Shown here piece by piece: positions 1 to 7,174 of a stretch of DNA of 11,726 bases; position 1 is the first letter of the stretch, and each line of letters opens with the position of its first letter. The DNA is taken from assembly GCA_945224895.1 (NCBI GenBank), contig CALYNW010000004.1, positions 1 through 11,726 of the forward strand, written 5' to 3'. Below the pieces are notes generated by a model. That model ran no database searches, was not told the origin of the DNA, and saw only the letters and a list, made by a program, of their open reading frames with translations. Position numbers and translations under genes: made by a program. This DNA is from an uncultured Clostridia bacterium (lineage in GTDB: Bacteria > Bacillota > Clostridia > Oscillospirales > Acutalibacteraceae).

Positions 1-921
1 TATTATGATACTGAAGTTGGAAGTTTTTCAGTTACAGTAAAGAAGGACTCTCATATCCACAATTATATTTCAAAGGTTACAGCTCCTACTTGTATAAATC
101 AAGGTTATACAACATATACTTGTGCAACCTGTGGATATAATTATAAAGATAATTATGTCAATGCAACAGGACATAGTTGGGACAACGGAAAGGTAACCAA
201 AGACGCAACCTGCACCTCAACAGGAATAAAAACATATACATGCACAGTATGCGGTGACAGCTACACGGAAATTATTCCTGCAACAGGTCATAATTTTGGT
301 AACAATTCACCAAGCTGTTTAGTTTGCAGTGCTGCTAATCCGAACTATGTTGCTCCAACACCAACTCCTGATTCTACAGCTACTGCTGCTCCGACAGTAA
401 AAACCGTAAAGCTCAGCAAGACCACATACACATATGACGGAAAGGCTAAAAAGCCTATAGTAACAGTAAAAGACAGTAATGGCAAGACCTTGAAGAACGG
501 TACTGATTACACTGTTAAGTATGCAAGCGGAAGAAAGGCAGTAGGCAAGTACGCAGTAAAGATTACATTCAAAGGAAATTACAGCGGAAGCAAAACACTC
601 TACTTTACAATAATTCCGAAATCAACATCAATTTCAAGCCTTACAGCAAAATCAAAGGGCTATACTGTAAAGTGGAAGAAGCAGACAACACAGACTACGG
701 GATATCAAATCCAGTATTCAACAAGCAGTAAATTTACCTCAAAGACAACGAAAACCGAAACTGTAAGCAAGAACAGTACAGATTCAAAAGCAATATCAAA
801 GCTTACTGCAAAGAAAACATATTATGTTCGTGTCAGAACATATAAAACAGTTAAGGTAAACGGCAAAAGGACAAAGATCTATTCCTCTTGGAGTAAGACA
901 AAATCAGTAAAAACAAAATAA
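1..921 (+). CDS. C-terminal part of a secreted/surface repeat protein (CxxC repeats, Ig-like, fibronectin-like), 5' end outside the window
   Basis: The frame is open from base 1 and ends at TAA 919-921, giving 306 visible residues with no start. Order of parts: two tandem ~38-residue repeats (about residues 20-57 and 58-96), each with one Cys, then a CxxC pair (C41/C44, C81/C84) and a closing ATGH; a degenerate third unit with C106/C109; a Pro/Thr/Ala linker (about 117-133); an Ig-like beta domain (about 134-205) with a YDGKAKKP motif; and a C-terminal fibronectin-III-like domain (about 208-306) rich in Lys, Ser and Thr. This architecture is common at the ends of large secreted or cell-wall proteins of gut Clostridia. 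No LPXTG motif, membrane anchor or catalytic domain is seen in this part, so attachment and function depend on the missing N-terminal portion. The very basic C-terminus could bind wall polymers (inference). A hairpin terminator follows directly. Confidence 0.85.
   Translation, partial: YYDTEVGSFSVTVKKDSHIHNYISKVTAPTCINQGYTTYTCATCGYNYKDNYVNATGHSWDNGKVTKDATCTSTGIKTYTCTVCGDSYTEIIPATGHNFGNNSPSCLVCSAANPNYVAPTPTPDSTATAAPTVKTVKLSKTTYTYDGKAKKPIVTVKDSNGKTLKNGTDYTVKYASGRKAVGKYAVKITFKGNYSGSKTLYFTIIPKSTSISSLTAKSKGYTVKWKKQTTQTTGYQIQYSTSSKFTSKTTKTETVSKNSTDSKAISKLTAKKTYYVRVRTYKTVKVNGKRTKIYSSWSKTKSVKTK
58..345 (+). repeat. Tandem CxxC protein repeats (two full units plus a degenerate third)
   Basis: Units at about 58-171 and 172-288, then a shortened unit from 289 to about 345. 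Each full unit encodes a Cys in an APTC/DATC context, then a TYTCxxCG motif 9 residues later, and ends in ATGH at the start of the next unit. The units are similar as protein but clearly diverged as DNA, so this is an old domain duplication and not a recent slippage repeat. The spaced Cys and His residues suggest a small metal-bound or disulfide-bonded fold. Confidence 0.7.
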
Positions 922-926
922 CGTAT

Positions 927-964
927 AAAAGGCAATCGAGTATTCGGTTGACTTTTAATTTTGT
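927..964 (+). terminator. Intrinsic terminator after the surface protein gene
   Basis: AAAAG at 927-931 pairs with CTTTT at 952-956. CAATCGA (933-939) pairs with TCGGTTG (944-950), including one G-U pair, across a GTAT loop. One G/A mismatch separates the two helices. The following tract (AATTTTG) is only moderately T-rich. It lies six bases after the stop codon. Confidence 0.6.
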
Positions 965-992
965 CATATCTTGATTTTTCTTTGCATAGTAA
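964..992 (+). promoter_or_regulatory. Candidate sigma-E-type promoter of the sipL-spoIVA operon
   Basis: TCATATC at 964-970 matches the B. subtilis sigma-E -35 consensus (KMATATT) at six of seven positions. Exactly 14 bases later, CATAGTAA at 985-992 matches the -10 consensus (CATACAMT) at its CATA core. The spacing and the sporulation role of both downstream genes support the call. A weak sigma-A reading of the same stretch (TTGTCA 961-966, 18 bp, CATAGT 985-990) is also possible. Confidence 0.45.
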
Positions 993-1020
993 TTGTTAGA
1001 AAACGAAAAGGAGATTCTTT

Positions 1021-2514
1021 ATGGAGCTATGCAAAGAATACAAATCAATGAATTGTAATGAAAAGACGGAGCAAATCAGAGAAAGCATGGATGTTGACTA
1101 TCAGCTCAATCTTCCTCAGTATCTTGAGGATATTGAAAGATTGACAAAGTGCTGTGTGAAAAATGTTGTGTGCGACTATGAATTTACCGGAAACGGAATT
1201 AAAATTTTCGGTAAAAGCATTATCAGCATTTTGTATCTTGACAGGGCAGGCTGTCCTCTTTCCTGTCAATTTGAGGAGGAATTTGATCAATGCTTTGATT
1301 TGTCGAATTGTGAATATTTTTATTTTGCCGATATTGATGCTAAGACAAAATATTCCAATCACAGGATTATTAATCAGAGAAGAATTGATGTTCATAGCTC
1401 CATTGGAGTCTGCATTGATGTTTACTGTAAAAATCCCTACAAGTGTCTATCAGGCTGTAAGGATGCATTTATCAGAGAGATTAATATATCATCGCTGACA
1501 GATAAGAATGCGGGAATTTGCTCGGCAGAATTTGACGAGACATTTCCGATAGTTAAAAATGACTATCAGATAAAAAATATTATAAACGTATTTGTTACAT
1601 CAATAGTTGAGGATAAAAAAATTATCAAGGATAAAATGCTTGTAAAAATCAGAAATGAGATTTCCGTAGTATATGTAAATGAAAATAATTCTCTTGAAAA
1701 ATGCCTGCATACTTTTTCCGTAAGCAAAATAATCGATACATCTGAATGTGACGAAAACGATACCGCTTTTATATTCTCAAGGGTTTCTCAGCTTTATGTT
1801 AAAGCAAAAAGCGACTCAAACAATATGCTTAATGATATTGAGGCGGTAGGTAAGATTTCGATAACCTATAAAATTAATGAAATATCTGAAATGAGCCTTA
1901 TATCCGACTCTTACATACCTCATCATAATGCAAAAATCGAAAGTAAAAATATTCAGCTTAAAAGCAATCCTGTGTTCTATTTCGATGACAAAACCTCGGA
2001 AATAAGCATTGACTGTGACAGGAATGTTATTAAGATAGTCGATTTGAAGTCTGATTTTAATTCCTGCAGGATTGAAAAATCGGTAATGTATATTGAGACA
2101 CTTGTCTGTGCGGTATATTACGACGACAGTGCACAGCTTTGCTATCTTGAAAAAAGCTGTGAATTTTCATTCACTCTTAATGACAAAGAGCTTGAGGGAG
2201 AGGGAATGGCAAATTTGCAGTCATATGATTATGTTATCAAGGGTGCAGATAAAATTTCTCTTAGGCTTAATTTTGAATACAGTGCTTATCTTTACAATAG
2301 CGATACGGTAAAATACCTGACGGATATTGAGGATGACGGAGAAAAATCAGCGATGAATACTCCGGAGCTGACATTGTATTTTGCTAATAAAAATGAAAAT
2401 GTTTGGGATATAGCCAAAAGCTTTTCAACGGCAATGCAGTTGATTATGGAAGAAAACGACCTGACATCTGATGTTATTGATGACAGAAGAGTATTGCTTG
2501 TTCCCGGAATGTGA
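1021..2514 (+). CDS. sipL: SipL-like spore morphogenesis protein: SPOCS (DUF3794) domains plus C-terminal LysM
   Basis: A 497-residue protein with no signal peptide or membrane segment. A SPOCS/DUF3794-type module is visible at about residues 28-135, and two more regions of similar pattern lie at about 172-300 and 325-435. A LysM domain closes the protein at about 449-495, with the typical NVWDIAKSF core and VLLVPG end. In C. difficile, SipL has this SPOCS-LysM layout, is made in the mother cell, and uses its LysM to bind SpoIVA and attach the coat to the forespore; the length here is close to that protein's. The next gene is spoIVA, 9 bp away, which strongly supports the assignment. The start ATG has an AAAGGAG site at 1007-1013. 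The protein is unusually rich in cysteine (21 residues by hand count), mostly in the first 170 residues. It could also be called simply a DUF3794/LysM protein. Confidence 0.85.
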   Translation: MELCKEYKSMNCNEKTEQIRESMDVDYQLNLPQYLEDIERLTKCCVKNVVCDYEFTGNGIKIFGKSIISILYLDRAGCPLSCQFEEEFDQCFDLSNCEYFYFADIDAKTKYSNHRIINQRRIDVHSSIGVCIDVYCKNPYKCLSGCKDAFIREINISSLTDKNAGICSAEFDETFPIVKNDYQIKNIINVFVTSIVEDKKIIKDKMLVKIRNEISVVYVNENNSLEKCLHTFSVSKIIDTSECDENDTAFIFSRVSQLYVKAKSDSNNMLNDIEAVGKISITYKINEISEMSLISDSYIPHHNAKIESKNIQLKSNPVFYFDDKTSEISIDCDRNVIKIVDLKSDFNSCRIEKSVMYIETLVCAVYYDDSAQLCYLEKSCEFSFTLNDKELEGEGMANLQSYDYVIKGADKISLRLNFEYSAYLYNSDTVKYLTDIEDDGEKSAMNTPELTLYFANKNENVWDIAKSFSTAMQLIMEENDLTSDVIDDRRVLLVPGM

Positions 2515-2523
2515 GGTTAGATT

Positions 2524-3999
2524 ATGTATAGTGACATTTATAACGATATTTCCAAAAGAACAGGCGGAGATATTTATATCGGGGTTGTAGGTCCTGTAAG
2601 AACGGGTAAATCTACCTTTATTAAGAGATTTATGGATACGCTTGTAATTCCGAATATCAGCGACAGCTTTGTGAAGGAAAGGGCTCTTGATGAGCTTCCT
2701 CAATCAGCCGCAGGCAGAACTATTATGACAACCGAGCCGAAATTTATTCCCGAGGACGCAATAGAGCTTGGTATGGGTGACAATATAAAAATGAGGGTTC
2801 GCCTTATTGATTGTGTGGGATATATCGTTCCAAGCTCTGTGGGATATATTGAGGAGAACCAGCCGAGAATGGTTAGAACGCCGTGGTATGATGAGGAGAT
2901 ACCCTTTAATATGGCGGCTGAAATCGGTACGAAAAAGGTTATTACAGAACACTCTACAATAGGTCTTGTGATTACGACAGACGGCTCAATCAGCTCTATT
3001 CCACGTGATGAATATGAGGAGGCAGAGGAAAGAGTAATAAATGAATTAAAGGAGCTTAACAAGCCCTTTGTAGTGCTTATGAACTGCATTGAGCCTAAGT
3101 CAGCTTCGGTTATCAGTCTTTGTGCCTCGCTGACGGAAAAATATTCTGTTCCTGTTGTGCCTGTAAACTGCCTTGAGCTTACTGAGCAGGAGATTTCGGA
3201 TGTGCTTACAGATGTGCTTTATGAATTTCCTGTGTCAAATGTGGGCATTAATTTCCCGTCGTGGATAAACAGTCTTGAAAAAGACAATTATCTAAAATCT
3301 TCAATTTTCACATCAATCAGACAGAACGCCGTAAATATAACAAACATCAGGAGTGTTTCTGCCTTTGCTGATGCACTAAAGGAAAATGAGTACATTGAAT
3401 CTGTAAGTGTCAATTCTCTTGACCTATCAACAGGTATGGTAAGCATTAAGCTTTATGTTGACAACAGTTATTTTTATAAGGTGCTTTCCGAAAACTGCAA
3501 TGTTGAAATTAAAAATGAAAAGGAGCTTATGTCTAAGTTTATAGAGCTTATTCAGATGAGACATAAGTATGAGCGCTTTTCAAAGGCTTTGAGCGAGGTC
3601 GAAGAAACGGGCTACGGTATCGTTAAGCCTGAAATGAATGAGCTTTCTCTCGGTGAGCCTGAAATTATGAAGCAGGGCGGACGCTACGGAGTTAAGCTAA
3701 AGGCAGAGGCGCCGTCAATTCATATGATTAAATGCAACACATATACGGAGGTTGCACCGATAGTCGGCAGTGAAAGTCAGAGCCAGGAGCTTGTTATGTA
3801 TCTTCTCAAGGAGTTTGAGGAAAATCCTTCTGACATCTGGAATACAAATATATTCGGTAAATCACTTCACGAGCTTGTCAGCGAAGGACTTAATAATAAG
3901 CTTTATCGTATGCCGATAGACGCAAGAAATAAATTCAGAGAAACTATTGAGAGAGTTATAAATGAGGGATGTAATGGTTTAATCTGTATAATTCTTTAA
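2524..3999 (+). CDS. spoIVA: Stage IV sporulation protein A, coat-basement ATPase
   Basis: A 491-residue protein, almost the same length as B. subtilis SpoIVA (492) and similar throughout. SpoIVA is a cytoskeleton-like ATPase that polymerises on the outer forespore membrane and forms the platform for the coat. Visible motifs: Walker A GPVRTGKST at residues 23-31 (K29), the sensor threonines T69/T70 in IMTTEPKF, and Walker B RLIDCVGY with D96. A long C-terminal region ends in INEGCNGLICIIL, matching the conserved tail needed for forespore localisation, but with two cysteines where B. subtilis has Ser and Ala. The ribosome site (GAGG, 2513-2516) overlaps the sipL stop, so translation of the two is probably coupled. 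SpoVM, the usual Bacillus partner, is not seen here; SipL is the clostridial counterpart. A hairpin terminator follows the stop by five bases. Confidence 0.97.
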   Translation: MYSDIYNDISKRTGGDIYIGVVGPVRTGKSTFIKRFMDTLVIPNISDSFVKERALDELPQSAAGRTIMTTEPKFIPEDAIELGMGDNIKMRVRLIDCVGYIVPSSVGYIEENQPRMVRTPWYDEEIPFNMAAEIGTKKVITEHSTIGLVITTDGSISSIPRDEYEEAEERVINELKELNKPFVVLMNCIEPKSASVISLCASLTEKYSVPVVPVNCLELTEQEISDVLTDVLYEFPVSNVGINFPSWINSLEKDNYLKSSIFTSIRQNAVNITNIRSVSAFADALKENEYIESVSVNSLDLSTGMVSIKLYVDNSYFYKVLSENCNVEIKNEKELMSKFIELIQMRHKYERFSKALSEVEETGYGIVKPEMNELSLGEPEIMKQGGRYGVKLKAEAPSIHMIKCNTYTEVAPIVGSESQSQELVMYLLKEFEENPSDIWNTNIFGKSLHELVSEGLNNKLYRMPIDARNKFRETIERVINEGCNGLICIIL

Positions 4000-4004
4000 A
4001 AAAT

Positions 4005-4036
4005 AAGACCGCACTATATTATCTGTGCGGTCTTTA
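4005..4036. terminator. Bidirectional intrinsic terminator between spoIVA and the DUF1294 gene
   Basis: A perfect 10-bp inverted repeat, AAGACCGCAC at 4005-4014 and GTGCGGTCTT at 4025-4034, with a 10-base AT-rich loop. Reading plus, it is followed by T-rich DNA. Reading minus, it is followed by ATTTTTT, an even better U tract. It thus serves the convergent spoIVA and DUF1294 genes. The minus-strand gene's stop codon (4014-4016) sits at the stem/loop edge, so one arm is coding. Confidence 0.9.
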
Positions 4037-4295
4037 AATATACAAAAATTATTATTAAGGCTATGTGCAAAACTATTTCTAAAGGCAGTCCTATCATAAA
4101 TTTTTTATACAGGGTTTTGTGATGAATGAGCCTCATTGTGATGTATTCACATAAGGCACCGCCTAAAAGTCCAACGATAAGCAAAGTGTTTTCAGGTAAT
4201 CGCCATTTATTTTTCTTTGCCTTGTACTTGTCTGCAATGGTAAGAAAAATTGATATAAGACTGACTAAACAGAAATAAATAACTGCGTATGTCAT
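4014..4295 (-). CDS. DUF1294 family small membrane protein
   Basis: A 93-residue protein with three predicted membrane segments (about 3-20, 36-52 and 68-87). The family-typical pattern is clear: a DKYKAKKNKWRLPE motif at residues 22-35 between the first two helices, then LLGGALCEY and RLIHHKTLYKKF before the third. DUF1294 proteins are widespread, small and of unknown function; some occur as a C-terminal part of cold-shock-domain proteins. The ATG overlaps the stop of the upstream zinc-ribbon gene by one base (TAATG), and an AAGGAA site precedes it, so the two are co-translated. The last eight codons and the stop lie inside the terminator hairpin. Confidence 0.85.
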   Translation of the reverse strand: MTYAVIYFCLVSLISIFLTIADKYKAKKNKWRLPENTLLIVGLLGGALCEYITMRLIHHKTLYKKFMIGLPLEIVLHIALIIIFVYLKTAQII

Positions 4296-4591
4296 TAAAT
4301 CTTTTCCTTAAATTCTTTAAGCGTTTTTAAATCAAAGTTACCTATTGATAGCTTTTCGCCTTTTTTAAAGCTGTCACCCTTAGCTTCGTCAACCGTATAG
4401 ATTGATGTACACTCGGGACAGACAAGAAAGTAAACCGTATTGCAGTCAAGCAATGTAATTTTCGGTGCAAGACGTCTTTCAAAGTTTGAAAACACACCAA
4501 ACTTAACATCTTTATTGCAATGCGGACAGGTTAGCTCAACGGTTTCTCCTCTTGATTTAACTCTTAATGAATTTCCAAGTCTGTATTCCAT
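4295..4591 (-). CDS. Small zinc-ribbon protein (two CxxC), function unknown
   Basis: With the ATG at 4591-4589 the product has 98 residues. CPHC (C22/C25) and CPEC (C58/C61) form a four-cysteine site expected to bind one zinc ion. The Asp/Lys-rich tail has no further motif, and there is no membrane segment or signal peptide, so it should be cytoplasmic. An in-frame TTG at 4636 would add 15 residues, but that TTG is the first triplet of a good -35 box, and a GGTGAT site stands before the ATG, so I chose the ATG. It is the first gene of a two-gene unit with the DUF1294 membrane protein. Its role is not recognisable from sequence; possibilities include a nucleic-acid-binding or protein-binding adaptor. 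Confidence 0.75.
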   Translation of the reverse strand: MEYRLGNSLRVKSRGETVELTCPHCNKDVKFGVFSNFERRLAPKITLLDCNTVYFLVCPECTSIYTVDEAKGDSFKKGEKLSIGNFDLKTLKEFKEKI

Positions 4592-4607
4592 TTCAATCAC
4601 CGTATAT

Positions 4608-4636
4608 ATTTTACTATAAAAACAGGAAGTGTTCAA
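4608..4636 (-). promoter_or_regulatory. Sigma-A promoter for the zinc-ribbon/DUF1294 unit
   Basis: On the minus strand, TTGAAC (4636-4631) and TAAAAT (4613-4608) are separated by exactly 17 bp. The expected transcription start is near 4601, leaving a leader of about 10 bases before the ATG at 4591. The -35 box directly abuts the GTG start of the divergent lipoprotein gene at 4637. Confidence 0.6.
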
Positions 4637-5824
4637 GTGTATAAAAAAATTATTTCTTTTTCTATGTCCATAATTATGATTTTTGGGCTTTGCGGATGCT
4701 CTGTACCTAAGAATAACATAGAAAATAAAGCTGATAATGTAGTTCAGCCTCAGTATGTCAAGTCCGTTTGGATTACATATTATGAGCTTTCCTCAATGAT
4801 TGTAGATAAGTCGGAAAGCGAATTTAAAAAAGAGATTTCAAAGGCGTTTAAAAAGCTTTCTGCTAATGGCTTTAACAGAGTTACGGTCCACGTCAGACCG
4901 TATGCAGACGCATTTTATAAATCATCATATTTTCCCATAAGTGCATATTGCTGTAAGGTTCAGGGCGGGAGCATTGATTACGACCCAATGGAAATTATGA
5001 TTAACACCGCCCACAGGTACAAATTATCCTTTGAAGCATGGATAAATCCATACAGAGTCAGCAGTGATAGCGATTTTTCAAAGCTGTGTGACAGTAATAT
5101 GGCTGTAAAATGGAGGGATACCGATAATTTAATTTTACTCGACAGCGGTATTTATTTTAACCCTGCCGATGAGGAGGTAACCGAGCTGATTGTAAACGGC
5201 GTAAAGGAAATTGCCGAAAATTATGATGTCGATTCAATATGCTTTGACGATTATTTCTATCCGTCAAAGGATGCTTCAATAGACAAAAATTCATATGAAG
5301 CATATATAAACAATGGGGGAGATAAAAGCCTACAGGACTGGAGAAGAGATAATGTCAGCAATATGCTCCGGCAGGTTTATAAAGCAGTAAAGAATATTAA
5401 CAATAAAATATCCTTTGGAGTCAGTCCTGCATCAAATATGGAAAATGATTATTCATCTCTTTATGCCGATGTTGAAAAATGGTGTACTCAGGAGGGCTAT
5501 ATTGATTATATCTGCCCTCAAATTTATTTCGGCTTTCAAAATGAAAATCAGCCTTTTATGAAAACCGTGAAAAAATGGTACTCAACCGCAAAATGCGACC
5601 TATATGTTGCTTTACCGCTTTATAAAGAAGGTAAGGAGGACGAATTTGCAGGTGAGTCTGGTAAAAATGAATTTGAAAAAAATAACAATATTGTAGCAAG
5701 ACAGGTGACCTATCTTTCAAAGCTTGACGGTGTTAAGGGCTATTATATTTTTTCCTACAGCTCGCTTAAGGATAATGATGAAACTAATAATCTTTATTCG
5801 GCAATGCAGAATTCATCGTCATAG
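4637..5824 (+). CDS. GHL10 (DUF187) family glycoside-hydrolase-like lipoprotein
   Basis: A 395-residue protein with a lipoprotein signal: basic MYKK, a hydrophobic stretch, and the lipobox LCGC with C21 as the lipidated residue, so it is expected on the outer face of the cell membrane. The rest is a GHL10-type barrel related to B. subtilis YngK. It starts with SVWITYYEL (43-51), followed by VTVHVRPYADA (82-92), AWINPYR (134-140), the hallmark CFDDYFYP with D204/D205, GVSPASN (261-267) and ICPQIYFGF (292-300). Family members are predicted to cleave glycans, possibly peptidoglycan-linked, but the substrate is not settled. The start is GTG, supported by AGGAAG at 4624-4629 seven bases upstream. 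The last 31 bp overlap the end of mtaB on the other strand. No obvious sporulation promoter is seen. Confidence 0.88.
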   Translation: MYKKIISFSMSIIMIFGLCGCSVPKNNIENKADNVVQPQYVKSVWITYYELSSMIVDKSESEFKKEISKAFKKLSANGFNRVTVHVRPYADAFYKSSYFPISAYCCKVQGGSIDYDPMEIMINTAHRYKLSFEAWINPYRVSSDSDFSKLCDSNMAVKWRDTDNLILLDSGIYFNPADEEVTELIVNGVKEIAENYDVDSICFDDYFYPSKDASIDKNSYEAYINNGGDKSLQDWRRDNVSNMLRQVYKAVKNINNKISFGVSPASNMENDYSSLYADVEKWCTQEGYIDYICPQIYFGFQNENQPFMKTVKKWYSTAKCDLYVALPLYKEGKEDEFAGESGKNEFEKNNNIVARQVTYLSKLDGVKGYYIFSYSSLKDNDETNNLYSAMQNSSS

Positions 5825-7080
5825 CATTCTGAAATTGTAACCTCTAATATTTTTCCGATAATATTCTGACTGCTTTTATACCTAACAGGGATGTAGCTTT
5901 TAGTGTAGCCTTGATATGTGTTTTCGTCAACAAGACTTTCAAAAAGCACTTCTTTTTTCTGACCGATAATGTCAGACATATATTTATTTCTGATTTTTTC
6001 CGTTTCCTCAATCATGATTCCTGCACGGCGTTCTTTTTCGGTTTTAGGAACGTCGTCTCCTTTTCTTGAGGCGGCGGTGCCTTCTCTTTCACTGTAAGGA
6101 AAGACGTGTACCTTTTCAAAGCCTATTGATTTAACAAATTCAAGGCTTTCAGTAAAATCATTTTCTGCTTCTCCGTTAAAGCCTACCATAACATCTGTTG
6201 TTATGCTTGTATCATCAAAAGCATATCTAAGCTTATCAACAAGTTCCTTGTATTCATCAGATGTGTAGTGCCTGTTCATGCTTTTGAGGGTTTTGTTGCA
6301 TCCGCTTTGAAGGGAAAGATGAAATTGGGGGCAGAATTTATTAATTTCAGAAAGTCTGTCAATAATATTATCAGTAATATGGTCAGGCTCAAGGGAGCCA
6401 AGCCTAACTCTTTCGATACCGTCGGTATCAGCGCAGATTTTAACGGCATCAACTATGTCAAAGTCTTCTCCCTTACCGTATGCCGATAGGTTTATTCCGA
6501 CAAGCACGATTTCTTTAATTCCGTTATCTGCAAGGCTTTTAATTTCCTTTTTCAGTGCTTCGGGATTTTTGGAGCGTACTCTTCCTCGAGATTTCGGAAT
6601 TATGCAGTAGCTGCAAAATCTGTCACAGCCGTCCTCAATTTTAACAAAGGCTCTTATTCTTTCGCTGAAATGATTTATGGAGCATTCGCCGAATGCGTCA
6701 CCGCTTTTATGCTCCTCTATCTTAATCAGACGTTTTTTATTAAGGTTGTATTCGTTGATAACAGATAAAATATCGCAGTCATTTTTATTTGAAATAACAA
6801 TATCGGCTTCAATAAGATTCTCAGCATCCTTCGGAAATGCCTGTGGCATACAGCCTGTAAGAATAACAGTGGAATTTGGGTGCGACCTTTTAAATTTTCT
6901 GACATTCTGTCTTGTTTTTTGGTCGGCAGTTGCAGTAACAGTACAGGAATTTATTATGTAATAGTCAGCCTCGTCCTTGCAATTTACTATTTCAAAGTCT
7001 GCTTTTTTTAAAAGCTCTGCCATATATTCCGTTTCATATTGATTTACCTTACAGCCAAGTGTGTAGAATGCAGCTTTCAT
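5794..7080 (-). CDS. mtaB: tRNA t6A37 C2-methylthiotransferase MtaB (radical SAM)
   Basis: A 428-residue enzyme of the MiaB/RimO/MtaB group, the usual family length. It adds a methylthio group to N6-threonylcarbamoyladenosine at position 37 of ANN-decoding tRNAs, giving ms2t6A. An N-terminal UPF0004 domain carries cluster cysteines C10 (TLGCKVNQYE), C46 (NSCTVT) and C77 (TGCMPQ). The radical-SAM motif C152-x3-C156-x2-C159 follows, and a TRAM domain for tRNA binding occupies about residues 370-428. TLGCKVNQYE and VTATADQKTRQ point to MtaB and not to MiaB or RimO. One oddity is GFNGE, where most relatives have GFPGE. The start ATG has a strong GGAGG site six bases upstream and an extended -10 promoter. 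Its last ten codons are antisense to the lipoprotein gene. Confidence 0.95.
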   Translation of the reverse strand: MKAAFYTLGCKVNQYETEYMAELLKKADFEIVNCKDEADYYIINSCTVTATADQKTRQNVRKFKRSHPNSTVILTGCMPQAFPKDAENLIEADIVISNKNDCDILSVINEYNLNKKRLIKIEEHKSGDAFGECSINHFSERIRAFVKIEDGCDRFCSYCIIPKSRGRVRSKNPEALKKEIKSLADNGIKEIVLVGINLSAYGKGEDFDIVDAVKICADTDGIERVRLGSLEPDHITDNIIDRLSEINKFCPQFHLSLQSGCNKTLKSMNRHYTSDEYKELVDKLRYAFDDTSITTDVMVGFNGEAENDFTESLEFVKSIGFEKVHVFPYSEREGTAASRKGDDVPKTEKERRAGIMIEETEKIRNKYMSDIIGQKKEVLFESLVDENTYQGYTKSYIPVRYKSSQNIIGKILEVTISECYDDEFCIAE

Positions 7081-7113
7081 TTTTTCCTCCGAGATTTTGC
7101 CGTTGTTTTGTAC

Positions 7114-7142
7114 ATTATATCAAAAAGATGTTATTAAAACAA
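7114..7142 (-). promoter_or_regulatory. Sigma-A promoter of mtaB with extended -10
   Basis: On the minus strand, TTGTTT (7142-7137), a 17-bp spacer, and a perfect TATAAT (7119-7114) preceded by TGA, giving an extended -10 element. Transcription should start near 7107, about 27 bases before the ATG. It reads away from the carboxypeptidase gene, whose own promoter I could not place with confidence. Confidence 0.75.
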
Positions 7143-7174
7143 GATACAGATAATAGTATTTATTAGGTGGTAGT

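Noticed and set aside
4592..4636. TTG at 4636 as the start of the zinc-ribbon protein
   Set aside because: That TTG is the start of a well-spaced -35 box, and the ATG at 4591 has its own ribosome site.
6268..6961. Plus-strand open frames inside mtaB (6268-6489, 6677-6961)
   Set aside because: They are antisense to a well-conserved radical-SAM gene, lack ribosome sites and show no recognisable protein features.
7140..7174. GATAAT at 7149-7154 as the carboxypeptidase -10 box, or a sigma-F/G promoter there
   Set aside because: No acceptable -35 partner at the right distance for sigma-A, and no match to forespore sigma consensus patterns.
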